The notes: generated by a model from the letters alone, not told the origin. Counted from the first letter of the stretch, positions 7,843 through 17,404 are shown. The stretch is DNA of 56,687 nt from Clostridiales bacterium UBA1390 (GCA_002305315.1 DBQQ01000057.1:1-56687), one strand, 5' to 3'. A program made the numbers and translations.

Positions 7843-9039
7843 TTAGCCAATCAGCTCCATCGTATCTCTCGCGATCATCAGCTCTTCATTGGTGGGAACC
7901 AACAATGCTGCTACCTTAGAATCGTCCGTGGAGAATACAACTTCCTTACCACGTACGTTATTCTTCTCGTCATCCACCTTAAGACCCAAGAACTCCAGGT
8001 ACTCGCAGACTTCCTTACGCACCAGCGCATTATTCTCGCCCAGTCCAGCTGTGAAAGCAATGGCATCCACACCGTTCATCGCTGCCGCATAGGAACCGAT
8101 ATACTTAGCCACCCGGTATACAAAAGCGTCGTTGGCGCGAATCGCATCCTTATTGCCCTCTGCACAGCCATTCTCAATCTCACGGAAATCGCTGGAAATC
8201 TCAGACAGGCCCAGGACACCAGATTCTTTGTTGAGCACATTCATCATCTGGTCGATGTCCAGATTGTCCTTATGCATGATGTACTGCAGAATCGCGGGAT
8301 CCAAGTCACCGCTGCGGGTACCCATGATCAGGCCCTCCAACGGAGTCAGACCCATGGAAGTATCCACAGACTTGCCGCCCTTCACAGCACACACACTGGC
8401 CCCATTGCCCAGATGGCACACCACGATCTTCAGATCTTCGATCGGCTTACCCAGGATGGCTGCCACACGCTGAGACACGTAACGGTGAGAGGTGCCGTGG
8501 AAACCATATCGACGCACCTGATATTCCTTGTAATACTTGTAGGGAATTCCATACAGGAATGCCTTCTCCGGCATCGTCTGATGAAATGCCGTATCGAATA
8601 CTGCCACCATCGGCGTATTCGGCATCAGTGCCATACAGGCCTCAATACCGATCAGATTTGCAGGATTGTGCAGCGGAGCCAGGTCCGAACACTCTTCCAT
8701 CGTCTCGATGACTTCCTTCGTGATCAGAACAGAACTTGCAAATTTCTCACCGCCATGTACCACACGATGGCCTACGGCACAGATCTCGCTCATATCCGCG
8801 ATAACGCCATGATTCGGATCGGTCAACGCTGCCAATACCATCTCTACTGCCTTATGATGATCCGGCATGGGTTCTTCCTGAACCACTGCATCCTTACCCG
8901 CCGGCTGATGCTTCAGACGGGAACCGTCGATACCGATACGCTCTGCCAGTCCCTTGGCTACGACTTCTTCCGTCTCCATGTCGATCAGCTGATACTTCAG
9001 AGAAGAGCTGCCGCAATTGATAACCAATACCTTTTTCAT
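7843..9039 (-). CDS. ackA: Acetate kinase
   Basis: 398-aa ASKHA-fold kinase that makes ATP and acetate from acetyl phosphate, the energy-yielding end of the Pta-AckA pathway. The N-terminal phosphate-binding [10 protein letters not shown], the [10 protein letters not shown] and RYGFHGTSH segments, HLGNGAS and TAGLGENN are all present. Length is that of the family. AAGGAG is ten bases before the ATG. It follows pta by 33 bases and shares its promoter; a hairpin follows its stop. Confidence 0.98.
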   Translation of the reverse strand: MKKVLVINCGSSSLKYQLIDMETEEVVAKGLAERIGIDGSRLKHQPAGKDAVVQEEPMPDHHKAVEMVLAALTDPNHGVIADMSEICAVGHRVVHGGEKFASSVLITKEVIETMEECSDLAPLHNPANLIGIEACMALMPNTPMVAVFDTAFHQTMPEKAFLYGIPYKYYKEYQVRRYGFHGTSHRYVSQRVAAILGKPIEDLKIVVCHLGNGASVCAVKGGKSVDTSMGLTPLEGLIMGTRSGDLDPAILQYIMHKDNLDIDQMMNVLNKESGVLGLSEISSDFREIENGCAEGNKDAIRANDAFVYRVAKYIGSYAAAMNGVDAIAFTAGLGENNALVRKEVCEYLEFLGLKVDDEKNNVRGKEVVFSTDDSKVAALLVPTNEELMIARDTMELIG

Positions 9040-9072
9040 AACTACTTGTCTCCTTATAAGTAAAAAATTCTC

Positions 9073-10074
9073 TTACCGCTTTGCCTGGGCCTGTACCGCC
9101 GTAATTGCCACGACGCCGACGATATCCTCCGCAGAGCATCCACGGGACAGATCGTTGATGGGTGCTGCGATTCCCTGTGTGATGGGACCATACGCCTCAG
9201 CCTTAGCCAGACGCTGTGCCAGCTTGTATCCGATATTTCCCGCATCCAGATCCGGGAACACCAGCACGTTTGCCTTGCCTGCCACATCGCTGCCCGGTGC
9301 CTTGGAGCTTCCTACAGAAGGAACGATGGCTGCATCGAGCTGCAGTTCGCCATCCAGCTTCAGATCCGGATTTTCTTCTTTTGCGATCCTGGTCGCCTCT
9401 ACGACCTTATCCACATCCGCATGCTTCGCACTGCCCTTTGTCGAATGAGAAAGCATTGCCACAATGGGCTCCTTCTGTACTAACAACTCGAAAGACTGTG
9501 CCGAAGACGCCGCAATCGCAGCCAGTTCTTCTGAATTCGGATTCTGCACCAGACCAGAATCTGCGAAAATAAAGGTACCGTCTGCACCGTACTCGCAATC
9601 CGGCACTACGATCACAAAGAAAGCCGAAACAAGCTTTGTGCCAGGTGCTGTCTTGATGATCTGCAGAGAGGGCTTCAATGTATTCGCCGTAGAGTGGCAT
9701 GCTCCGGAAACCACGCCGTCAGCGTCTCCCATCTTCACCATCATGCAGGCAAAGTACATGTACTCATGCAGCAGCAGATCCTTCGCCATCTCATAGGTCA
9801 TGCCCTTCTTCTGACGAAGCTCTACCAACTTCTCAATGTAAGCCTCTGTCTTCTCGCAGGTCGCGGGATCCACAATGGTCGCTCCCTGAATATCCAGTCC
9901 CTGACTGTTCTTCTCCACTTCTTCCGGACTGCCGATAATAATCAGATTGGCCAGACCTTCCTTCAAAACAACGGCCGCCGCCTCAAAGGTACGCCGATCC
10001 ATCGACTCCGGCAGTACAATGGTCTTCTTGTCCTGTTTAGCTCTTGCCTTTACATTATCCAAAAATGCGCTCAT
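9073..10074 (-). CDS. pta: Phosphate acetyltransferase
   Basis: 333-aa short-form Pta: acetyl-CoA + Pi to acetyl phosphate + CoA. It carries the PTA/PTB domain motifs TIVLPES near the N-terminus, DGVVSGACHSTANTL, FADSGLVQNP, LSHSTKGSA and PGSDVAGKANVLVFPDL, and lacks the long N-terminal regulatory domain of enteric Pta. It is the first gene of pta-ackA, with AAAGGGG ahead of the ATG and a sigma-A-type promoter about 55 bases upstream. Confidence 0.98.
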   Translation of the reverse strand: MSAFLDNVKARAKQDKKTIVLPESMDRRTFEAAAVVLKEGLANLIIIGSPEEVEKNSQGLDIQGATIVDPATCEKTEAYIEKLVELRQKKGMTYEMAKDLLLHEYMYFACMMVKMGDADGVVSGACHSTANTLKPSLQIIKTAPGTKLVSAFFVIVVPDCEYGADGTFIFADSGLVQNPNSEELAAIAASSAQSFELLVQKEPIVAMLSHSTKGSAKHADVDKVVEATRIAKEENPDLKLDGELQLDAAIVPSVGSSKAPGSDVAGKANVLVFPDLDAGNIGYKLAQRLAKAEAYGPITQGIAAPINDLSRGCSAEDIVGVVAITAVQAQAKR

Positions 10075-10128
10075 GGACTATTGTCCCCTTTCTGTATACA
10101 AAAACTCGTGCATTGACACGTCACCCCT

Positions 10129-10157
10129 ATTATAATCCAAAATCATGGAAGAAACAA
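10129..10157 (-). promoter_or_regulatory. Promoter of pta-ackA
   Basis: Minus strand: -35 TTGTTT (10152-10157), 17-base spacer, perfect -10 TATAAT (10129-10134). The leader to pta would be about 48 bases. Confidence 0.65.
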
Positions 10158-10220
10158 GGGATTTTTCGGTATTTTCCCCAATTTTCTTTCACTTTTTTGA
10201 GGGGAATGCCCTCTCCCCTC

Positions 10221-10249
10221 TGTACAAACCTCTTCATTTCGATTATAAT
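10221..10249 (+). promoter_or_regulatory. Promoter of the DUF6062 gene
   Basis: TGTACA (10221-10226), 17 bases, perfect TATAAT (10244-10249), followed 30 bases later by the GTG start of the gene. Its start point and that of the divergent pta promoter are about 130 bases apart. Confidence 0.6.
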
Positions 10250-10279
10250 ACAGATATTCTGATGTCTGGAGGTAATAGC

Positions 10280-11029
10280 GTGAAGGAAGAAATCTACACC
10301 ATTCCCGTCATGGATGGTTTTAAAGCCGGGACGGAATGCCCATTTTGTTCCATGTATCACCAGCTGGAAACGGACAGCATTCATTTTGTTCTCAGTCCCT
10401 CCTACATGGAGGTAGACGTACGGGGCGAGACCAATGAGAAGGGATTCTGTCAGAAACATATGAAGCAGCTCTATGATCAAGGCAATTCCCTGGGACTGGC
10501 TCTGATGATGCATTCTCACCTGAAGCACCGTATAGAAGCGCTGGATCAAGCACTTTCCCAATCCGAAGGGGAAAAGCCGGTCAAATCTGGATGGTTTTCC
10601 AAAAAGGCTGCCTCGTCGTCCGGTACCATTCCGGATCTTCGCGAGCGCTGGCGTCATTCTTGTTACATCTGTGACCGAATTGAGATCTCGTTTTCTCGTT
10701 TTCTCTCCACTTTCTTTCACATGTGGAAGAAACAGGCGGATTTCCGTCAGTTGGTCGAACAGTCCAAGGGCTATTGTCTAGATCATTTTCTCATGCTGTA
10801 TCAGGAAGCGCCGCAGTATCTTTCCGGAGAGGACTGCACCAGCTTCCGCCAAATGATTCGTAACCAGGAAACAGAGAATTTGGCTCGCATGGCCGATGAG
10901 TTAGAATGGTTCACGCTGAAATTCGATTACCGTTATAAGGATAAGCCTTGGAAAAACAGTCAGGATGCGCTTCCCCGTACCATTTTGAAAGTGAACAGTC
11001 AGTTCGTGGAAAAAGATAAGAATGCTTAA
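10280..11029 (+). CDS. DUF6062-family Cys/His protein
   Basis: 249-aa soluble protein of a family found mostly in clostridia; I recognise the opening KEEIYTIPVMDGF. Two matching Cys/His pairs are spaced along it: CPFC with the later CQKH, and CYIC with the later CLDH, each a CxxC...CxxH set able to hold a metal ion. No catalytic motif is evident. GTG at 10280 is the start: GGAGG lies seven bases before it, whereas upstream ATGs fall before or inside the promoter. It stands alone, divergent from pta, and ends in a shared bidirectional terminator. Confidence 0.8.
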   Translation: MKEEIYTIPVMDGFKAGTECPFCSMYHQLETDSIHFVLSPSYMEVDVRGETNEKGFCQKHMKQLYDQGNSLGLALMMHSHLKHRIEALDQALSQSEGEKPVKSGWFSKKAASSSGTIPDLRERWRHSCYICDRIEISFSRFLSTFFHMWKKQADFRQLVEQSKGYCLDHFLMLYQEAPQYLSGEDCTSFRQMIRNQETENLARMADELEWFTLKFDYRYKDKPWKNSQDALPRTILKVNSQFVEKDKNA

Positions 11030-11034
11030 ATGTC

Positions 11035-11075
11035 AAAAGGAAATGACGGTCTACACGAGGCCATCATTTCCTTTT
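11035..11075. terminator. Bidirectional terminator between DUF6062 and MATE genes
   Basis: A perfect 12-bp stem, AAAAGGAAATGA (11035-11046) with TCATTTCCTTTT (11064-11075), around a 17-base loop. T-rich sequence follows in both directions and it lies between two convergent stop codons. Confidence 0.8.
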
Positions 11076-11076
11076 C

Positions 11077-12459
11077 TTATTGTACCGCGATTCTTTGTCC
11101 GTTATCATCTTCTGCGTCCATATTGGGGACTTTCCGAATAATGATCAGGAAACAAATAATATGAACTGCTGCCGTGATCATCCAGGACACAGGATACGAA
11201 ATGTACAGCATAGTCAGCGTGCGATCCCATTGAAAAACGGTAAAAATCCACAGAACTCGAATTCCACAAGCTCCCGCTAAAGATACGATCATGGGCATGA
11301 TGGAATATCCCAATCCCCGAAGGCATCCTACCATCACATCCATGATTCCACAAGTGAAATAGGTGAGACAGATGATTTCCATCCGTATCATGCCGTATTG
11401 GATCACCTGCGGATCCGTGTTATAGATAGACAAAAGAACCGGCGCGCACAAAAAAGCGATTCCGCCTAAAAGAAGACCCACACAGGTCACAATCAGAACG
11501 CCGCTGCGCATAATCTTACGAATCCGCCTGTACTGTCCTGCTCCATAGTTTTGGCTCGTGAAACTGATAGCGGCCTGATAAATGGCATTCATACAGGTGT
11601 AAATGAATCCTTCAATATTGGAAGCTGCCGCATTACCAGCCATCGCAATATCTCCAAAGGAATTCACCGAAGACTGAATCAGCACATTGGAAATACTGAA
11701 AATCGAGCCCTGGATCCCCGCAGGCAATCCTACTCGAATCATTTTCAGTAACGGCTCCTTGTGTATTTTCATCTCCTTTAGATGCAACTTAATGGATCCA
11801 TTCGAACGAATCAGACAAAGCAGAACCAGTCCTGCCGACACACACTGGGACAGTACCGTCGCCAGTGCAACACCTGCTACTCCCATGTGAAATACGATGA
11901 CAAAAAACAGATTCATGAAAACATTCAGGATCCCTGCCAGCAGCAGAAAATACATGGGCCGTTTCGTATCGCCAACCGCCCGCAGAATTGCGCTGCCAAA
12001 ATTATACAGCATAATGACCGGCATACCCGCAAAATAAATCCGCACATACAGCGCTGCCTGATCCAGCACATTATCCGGTGTTCCCATGAGCCGCAGGAGC
12101 GGTTCCGCCAATGCAATTCCGATGAAAATCATGACGATGCCGCTCACCAGACTGAGCAAAATGGCTGTATGCACAGTCTGACTCACCAACTTCTCTTCAT
12201 GTGCCCCGTAATATCTGGCCACCATGACATTCGCGCCTACAGAAAGCCCGATCAACAGATTGATCAATAAATTAATCAGCGATCCGGTAGAACCGACGGC
12301 CGCTAACGCGGTGCTGCCTACATACTGTCCTACCACAATGATATCCGCTGCATTAAAGAGAAGCTGCAGCACTCCGGATAACATCACCGGTAATGAAAAT
12401 ACCAATAATTTACGCAGCAATGGACCATGACACATGTCCATTTCATAAGACTTTCTCAT
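11077..12459 (-). CDS. MATE-family multidrug/toxin exporter
   Basis: 460-aa cation-coupled efflux protein with about 12 hydrophobic helices in two repeats (residues about 12-230 and 245-450); N-terminal LVFSLPVMLSGVLQLLFNAADIIVVG is the classic MatE opening, repeated as IRVGLPAGIQGS in the second half. Exports cationic or aromatic compounds in family members. Its ATG overlaps the stop of the methyltransferase gene as ATGA, so the two are translationally coupled within the glycosidase operon. A bidirectional terminator follows. Confidence 0.93.
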   Translation of the reverse strand: MRKSYEMDMCHGPLLRKLLVFSLPVMLSGVLQLLFNAADIIVVGQYVGSTALAAVGSTGSLINLLINLLIGLSVGANVMVARYYGAHEEKLVSQTVHTAILLSLVSGIVMIFIGIALAEPLLRLMGTPDNVLDQAALYVRIYFAGMPVIMLYNFGSAILRAVGDTKRPMYFLLLAGILNVFMNLFFVIVFHMGVAGVALATVLSQCVSAGLVLLCLIRSNGSIKLHLKEMKIHKEPLLKMIRVGLPAGIQGSIFSISNVLIQSSVNSFGDIAMAGNAAASNIEGFIYTCMNAIYQAAISFTSQNYGAGQYRRIRKIMRSGVLIVTCVGLLLGGIAFLCAPVLLSIYNTDPQVIQYGMIRMEIICLTYFTCGIMDVMVGCLRGLGYSIMPMIVSLAGACGIRVLWIFTVFQWDRTLTMLYISYPVSWMITAAVHIICFLIIIRKVPNMDAEDDNGQRIAVQ

Positions 12460-13256
12460 ACTTCCGCCTTGACCCCCATTCTCATACGGTAACTGATGGA
12501 TACTTCAAATTCTCCAGTTCCCAGCAGCCTCTTCAGTTCTTCTTGAAATGTTTGTATCATTTCTCCTGCTTCCTGGGGATGATGCGTCACAATATACTGC
12601 ATGCTGCTGCGAGACAGCGCCATGTTGACCAGTCGCTGCGCACTGCAGCGTTCTGTACTGGCAAAGAACAGTTCCCGGCTATATACGAAGTGACCCGATT
12701 CCCGAATATGTTTCAGATGATCGCTCTTTTTCCATCGGATAATGCCCTGCTTGGGGCCCTCCGGATCCAGCTGGATCAGATCATGCGAAAATTTTTGAAA
12801 AGCAAGCTCAGCCTTCCATCCGCAGGACGGCGGCCATTCATAATCAATGGTGGAAAAAATGCCTCCCGCCTTCAGGATCCGATGAATTTCCCGCAGTGTG
12901 GCTACTGGCTCCATCCAATGGAATGCCTGAGAACTGACCACGATATCTGCACAGTCATCTGACAATCCTGTCTCCTGTCCAAAAGCCTGCCGAAAAACCA
13001 GGCCCTCTCCCTCCTTTGTTTTTGCACATCGAATCATATCCGCATTCGGCTCGATGCCGATGACCTCTGCCGCATGTCCCCTCCAGACTTCTGTAGAGAT
13101 TCCGGGGCCGCATCCGAGATCCACCACCCTCTCCGGCGTCCGCCCCAGATAGCGCGTCAGGATTTCTACCGGATACAGCGGAACTCTGGGTCTTGCCTCG
13201 TCATACAAATCTGCTATACCATCAAATCGTGTCCCATTCTCTAACACGTTGTCCAT
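12456..13256 (-). CDS. Class I SAM-dependent methyltransferase
   Basis: 266-aa Rossmann methyltransferase (Methyltransf_11 type). Motif I is DLGCGPG at residues 46-52, the acidic ribose ligand is in IGIEPNADM, and the post-motif VVSSQAFHWM and LKAGGIFSTIDYEW are present. This is the pattern of UbiE/trans-aconitate-like small-molecule methyltransferases; the substrate is unknown. Its ATG abuts the stop of the glycosidase upstream (TAAATG) and its own stop overlaps the MATE start, so the three form one coupled unit. Confidence 0.85.
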   Translation of the reverse strand: MDNVLENGTRFDGIADLYDEARPRVPLYPVEILTRYLGRTPERVVDLGCGPGISTEVWRGHAAEVIGIEPNADMIRCAKTKEGEGLVFRQAFGQETGLSDDCADIVVSSQAFHWMEPVATLREIHRILKAGGIFSTIDYEWPPSCGWKAELAFQKFSHDLIQLDPEGPKQGIIRWKKSDHLKHIRESGHFVYSRELFFASTERCSAQRLVNMALSRSSMQYIVTHHPQEAGEMIQTFQEELKRLLGTGEFEVSISYRMRMGVKAEV

Positions 13257-16200
13257 TTAGATGTTACCTTCTTTCTGTCGTTTGATTATCTTTTCCAGAA
13301 TGATACCGGAAAGCAGCCCTACCGGACGCACCTGATAGCATTCTGTGAAATCCTCTCCCTGAGTCCGGAAGGAATCTGGCCCATACCATTTCCAGTTTTT
13401 CCAGGGAATATGGAGGGTTCCCAGTCCATTAAACCGATTACCGTATATTCGAACCGTCAGTTGATGTTTTCCTGGAACGAGCCATCCCAGTTCCGCTCTA
13501 TGCGGCGCATAGGCGATCTGTATTTCCGGCTCCTCATCCACCCACACTCCCAGAAGAGGGGCACAAAAATGCGGAATCCTGACGCTGTATTCTCCCGCTT
13601 CTCGTATTGCAAAAGAAACCGTAAGATCCAGATTTCCCGTATAGAAGGGCAAGCCCTGCCGGGTGATATCTCCAATGCGCAGCCTTGGACGCATCGGATG
13701 AATCTCCGGCTGCATCCCTGCCAGATCCACATCAAATTCTCCCAGAATCCACATGTTTTCCAAATTGGTTTTCTGACTCATCTGTATATCCACTGATAAC
13801 AAGTTGTCTCCCTGCTGGATCCCTGGCAATGCGATCACCTGAATCGCCGGGTCCACATAGTATCCTCGGATTTCCATGGGAACGCTCTGTCCATTCAGCC
13901 GAACACGGGATACTGCCGCCTCCTCCAATGCCAAAAAGGCATCCAACGCAATATGCGAATAGAAGTAAAAATGCAGTGTCACCCTATGTGTTTCCGTCTC
14001 TGCCAGCATATAGGGCTGAAACATATGCTCCCCTCGAAGCGCATATCCCAGCTTTTTGCGAATATCCTCGTCGATCTTGAGAATAGGATCCGGGCCCTGC
14101 AGGATTCCGCCATCCAATTGCCATTTGGGACGGTCCAATAAAAGTGCATTGGCTTCCTGCCGCGCATAGCCTCGCACTACAGATAGTCTCTGCTGCGGCT
14201 CATATTGCCTGTCTGGTTCTGCCCCTTCGTCCGTTTCCTCCGGCGCTGACAGGCAAAATACTACGCTGTCCTCTGCATATGCTCTCCAGGTCAAAATCGT
14301 GTCTGTCCCCTCATGTCGAAAACAGGCTGGGCCAATCTTCCCAGACTGCGTATCATATATCCTGGCACGATACGTTCCTCTCACTCGAATGGTATAAACT
14401 TCCTCCGCCAGGTCCATCTCCATTCGATCGGCATGACAGATATACAGCCACTTAACTTCTCCATCCTCGCGCATCTGGCACAGCAGGTGATCTGCGCGCA
14501 TGCCGGACTCCTTTCGGATATCCGCGATCCGCATATCCGAAAGCGCATTATAAAGATCGTTCCGGCTTTGCCGCAGACACACGCACTCTTTCGCCAATGC
14601 CTGCGGCGCACTATTCGGTTCACCATCTACCAATTCCGGAATCCGCCCAATAAAGAGAACTCGGCCTTTCTGCTTATGAAATGCGTCTAGCAGATCCAGC
14701 GTCGTCTTGCGGATAGTCACTAAGCTAGGCACCAGCACGACATCATAAGAAACCCGGCCCACTCGCAGGGGATTGGTACCTTCTTTCTGACACTGCGATG
14801 GAAGGAGTGCCTCGGACAGATAATCAAAGTCGAAGCCCCCTCTTAACAGCCATTCTGTCAATCTTGTAAAATCCTCATCCATCTCCTGACGGATCTCTCC
14901 GGTTTGATCCTCCGGACCCATATACATCCACAGAGACTCCACGGGATGAATCACCCCAATACGGATCTTCGCCGTGCCTCGTCTGAGAATCGTATTCAAT
15001 CTGGCAAAATGATCTTCTATCAGAGAAAACCTCTCATACCAGGGTTGCTGGAACGATAGAGATCCCGGCCAATCCCTCTTGGCCTCTCCCCCCAGGCTCA
15101 TATGAGACAGATGAGGAACCCTACTGGTTATGCCTAATGCTGCCTGCCAGTCTCCCTGCAGCTTAAAGGTCTTAAAATCGCAGTCCCAGTGCGTCACACC
15201 ATACATCTCGCTGACCACGCCTGGCTGTCCATTCTGCCGTGCCACGCTCGCTGCCTGTTTCACCGTGATAAACTGCCGCTGATCCCGCAGAATGTCAATC
15301 CCCGGCAAGTCCATCGAACGATAGCACCGCATACAATCCCCTACGGATGCACTCTGCTGCGCTAAGTGATCCTCGCCCAATACATGACCGGTCATTGCAA
15401 TTCGATGTTCCTTACACCATGCCGCGATCTGATCCATATACGCAGTGGTAAAGCATTCTGATGCCATATCCAGATAGCGGTAACGAAATACGCTCCATTC
15501 TCCCTCAGGCAGCTGCCATACGCATTCCGGCATCTTATCTAGTGGATCCATCGCCCACTTCCGTCTCATCTGATCCGCCAGATATTCCGTATAGGGAAGC
15601 GTCACATCCTCCTCCGACTCCGCTCGGGAAATCAACGTATGCTTCCCAATACGAGGCTCATCCGTGAAAATCGCCTGTACCGTCTCTCCGAACTCCTCTC
15701 CTATCCAGTTTGCATAGGTCTCATGTGTGACGTGAATAAACTCGCGAATCGCCTCTGGATTCATCGTATCCACATAGGTCTGTCCCTCAAAGGCCGAGCT
15801 CTCCTCCAACAACATCAGATACGCAAATCGAAGTCGTCCCTCTTTCCACCGCGCCTGTTCCACCGCCTCCGATGTCCTCAGCCGCTCATAATGCGCCAAC
15901 ACTCCATCCTTCAGCACGATTCGATACGCCGTCAGATAATATCCCCGTGGCTTTTCTCCCTTTTGCACTGCCTCTTCAAAGTTCTCCCGACTATCACAGA
16001 TTCCCTCCTGCCCGCCGAGATCCTGCTCTGTCAGCAGTAAATACCGACCCCTGTATGCCATATTCTGCGTGACCATGCCATCAGCTGCCCCCGAAGGAAA
16101 CCGGTCGTCATCATAGAGCCAGCAGACCAGCCCCATCTCTTTACACCGCTCCACTGTATATCGAATCAGTTCCATGAATTCCTCACCCAAGTAGGCCGTA

Positions 16201-16391
16201 TCCAGACCCACTCGTGGATGAATATCGACGCCGCCAAATCCCATCTTCTGAAAGATTTCCAGATCTCTGTCAATCTGTTCCCGCGTGATGCGTCCATTCC
16301 AAGACCAAAAAGGAATGTCGCGATACTCTCCCGTAGGATTCTGAAATAACGCTGGATCCAGTTCTGTTTCTGCATTTCTCACGTATAGCAA
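13257..16391 (-). CDS. Large GH106-like glycoside hydrolase, cytoplasmic
   Basis: 1044-aa protein without signal peptide. The N-terminal half looks like a TIM barrel of the alpha-L-rhamnosidase/GH106-like group: IPFWSWNGRI (26-35), GGVDIHPRVGL, WLYDDDRFPSG, then acidic residues in IFTDEPR (241-247) and VSEMYGVTHWD (393-403) in positions expected for catalysis. A middle Rossmann-like part precedes C-terminal beta-rich regions of the type that bind sugar. Substrate unknown. The likely start is TTG at 16391 (GAGGCGAGG upstream); a GTG three codons on is the alternative. It heads an operon with a methyltransferase and a MATE exporter. Confidence 0.75.
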   Translation of the reverse strand: MLYVRNAETELDPALFQNPTGEYRDIPFWSWNGRITREQIDRDLEIFQKMGFGGVDIHPRVGLDTAYLGEEFMELIRYTVERCKEMGLVCWLYDDDRFPSGAADGMVTQNMAYRGRYLLLTEQDLGGQEGICDSRENFEEAVQKGEKPRGYYLTAYRIVLKDGVLAHYERLRTSEAVEQARWKEGRLRFAYLMLLEESSAFEGQTYVDTMNPEAIREFIHVTHETYANWIGEEFGETVQAIFTDEPRIGKHTLISRAESEEDVTLPYTEYLADQMRRKWAMDPLDKMPECVWQLPEGEWSVFRYRYLDMASECFTTAYMDQIAAWCKEHRIAMTGHVLGEDHLAQQSASVGDCMRCYRSMDLPGIDILRDQRQFITVKQAASVARQNGQPGVVSEMYGVTHWDCDFKTFKLQGDWQAALGITSRVPHLSHMSLGGEAKRDWPGSLSFQQPWYERFSLIEDHFARLNTILRRGTAKIRIGVIHPVESLWMYMGPEDQTGEIRQEMDEDFTRLTEWLLRGGFDFDYLSEALLPSQCQKEGTNPLRVGRVSYDVVLVPSLVTIRKTTLDLLDAFHKQKGRVLFIGRIPELVDGEPNSAPQALAKECVCLRQSRNDLYNALSDMRIADIRKESGMRADHLLCQMREDGEVKWLYICHADRMEMDLAEEVYTIRVRGTYRARIYDTQSGKIGPACFRHEGTDTILTWRAYAEDSVVFCLSAPEETDEGAEPDRQYEPQQRLSVVRGYARQEANALLLDRPKWQLDGGILQGPDPILKIDEDIRKKLGYALRGEHMFQPYMLAETETHRVTLHFYFYSHIALDAFLALEEAAVSRVRLNGQSVPMEIRGYYVDPAIQVIALPGIQQGDNLLSVDIQMSQKTNLENMWILGEFDVDLAGMQPEIHPMRPRLRIGDITRQGLPFYTGNLDLTVSFAIREAGEYSVRIPHFCAPLLGVWVDEEPEIQIAYAPHRAELGWLVPGKHQLTVRIYGNRFNGLGTLHIPWKNWKWYGPDSFRTQGEDFTECYQVRPVGLLSGIILEKIIKRQKEGNI

Positions 16392-16427
16392 AATCCTCGC
16401 CTCACATTCTTGTCATAAAGTATAATT

Positions 16428-16456
16428 ATCTTACCACAGATGGGATGGACTGACAA
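16428..16456 (-). promoter_or_regulatory. Promoter of the glycosidase-methyltransferase-MATE operon
   Basis: Minus strand: TTGTCA (16451-16456), 17 bases, TAAGAT (16428-16433), about 37 bases before the TTG start. The small upstream gene ends at 16466, so this operon probably has its own start. Confidence 0.5.
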
Positions 16457-16465
16457 GCTTTTCTT

Positions 16466-16792
16466 TTATTCTGGAAAAGGAACTACCGAAATACACTCCG
16501 GCGGAATCCGCGTGTAACAGATCGCTTCCCATCCAAATCGCTCCTCAAAATGGATTTCATCTGGCAGATTGATCCTGAGCAGAATCAGGTCTTTGGGGGC
16601 ATACACATATCGAATACACTCGCCGAACCAATTTTCCATGGCATAACGCACCTCGTCCAGTTCCTTGAATAAGTAGATTGCGCTGCGCTGCTCCATCACC
16701 AACTCCGATAAATACCCATATTGGGGCAAGAGCCCTTCCTTCTGTATCGATTCCAGGTTCCTCCTGGATGTAATGTGATAAAATAAATTCAT
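16466..16792 (-). CDS. Small ADP-ribosyltransferase-like protein (DarT/KptA-type fold), orphan
   Basis: 108-aa protein opening with LFYHITSRRNLESIQKEGL. A Tyr/His-Thr at the end of the first strand followed by an NLESI-x-x-x-GL helix is the hallmark of small ART-fold proteins such as DarT toxins and RNA 2'-phosphotransferases. Later IYLFKELDEV and a strand-rich end fit the fold; a catalytic Glu cannot be placed with certainty (WEAICYTRIPPECI is a candidate). No macrodomain partner is adjacent. GGAGG lies eight bases before the ATG. Identification is by motif only. Confidence 0.55.
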   Translation of the reverse strand: MNLFYHITSRRNLESIQKEGLLPQYGYLSELVMEQRSAIYLFKELDEVRYAMENWFGECIRYVYAPKDLILLRINLPDEIHFEERFGWEAICYTRIPPECISVVPFPE

Positions 16793-16877
16793 TGTGCACC
16801 TCCGCTTTTTCTATGGGTTCTCTATAAGGAACCACCCATTTCAACGAATATGCACGCCCAATCTCCTACTTTAGATC

Positions 16878-17255
16878 TCAGGGGAGCTTCTTGCCGCACC
16901 GGCTGCAAAACTCATATCCCTCTCCCACCGGTGTACCGCAATATGGACAAAACCGATGTTCCTGCTCCGTGCCCGCATGACTCTGTGACGATCCAAATCT
17001 CTCATTGAACGGATCTGTCTCCTCCCCGCTGTCTGTGATATCAAAATCAGAATAACGATTCTTGCTGGTGGCGTTCTTAAAATGATACACTGCCTGCATA
17101 ATCGCTGCCACGATGAAAATGATGCCGAAGAGTGCAACTATACCGCCGCCGTTAGAAGCCGCCGCAATAGTCCATCCCACGCCAAATAAACCAATCAGAA
17201 TGCTCATGACTCCTCCCATAAACGATGGTCCCCGGCCTGGTTTTATGCTTTTCAT
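16878..17255 (-). CDS. Small membrane protein with C-terminal zinc ribbon
   Basis: 125-aa protein. Residues about 13-33 and 38-58 are two hydrophobic helices. A polar linker follows, and residues about 100-125 hold a zinc ribbon, CPYC with CSRC (two CxxC knuckles). Such zinc-ribbon-tailed membrane proteins are common in clostridia and of unknown function. GGGAGG lies upstream of the ATG. The gap to the next gene leftward is 85 bases, so it may be co-transcribed with the ART-like gene. Confidence 0.65.
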   Translation of the reverse strand: MKSIKPGRGPSFMGGVMSILIGLFGVGWTIAAASNGGGIVALFGIIFIVAAIMQAVYHFKNATSKNRYSDFDITDSGEETDPFNERFGSSQSHAGTEQEHRFCPYCGTPVGEGYEFCSRCGKKLP

Positions 17256-17346
17256 TGCGTATCCCTCCCTGATTCTCTTTTTATTTTATTATATCGGCAT
17301 TCCCCCGTGAAATCAAGAGCAGCCTGCCGCTTTTTCCATAAAGAAA

Positions 17347-17383
17347 ACTGCCGCGGAGCCTGATATCAGGCCGCCGCGGCAGT
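17347..17383 (-). terminator. Strong terminator of the ABC importer operon
   Basis: ACTGCCGCGG (17347-17356) and CCGCGGCAGT (17374-17383) form a 10-bp stem; the space between holds the perfect palindrome CCTGATATCAGG, so the whole element is nearly one continuous hairpin. TTTTCTTT follows on the minus strand. Confidence 0.9.
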
Positions 17384-17404
17384 ATAACCCCCATTTATGT
17401 CTTT

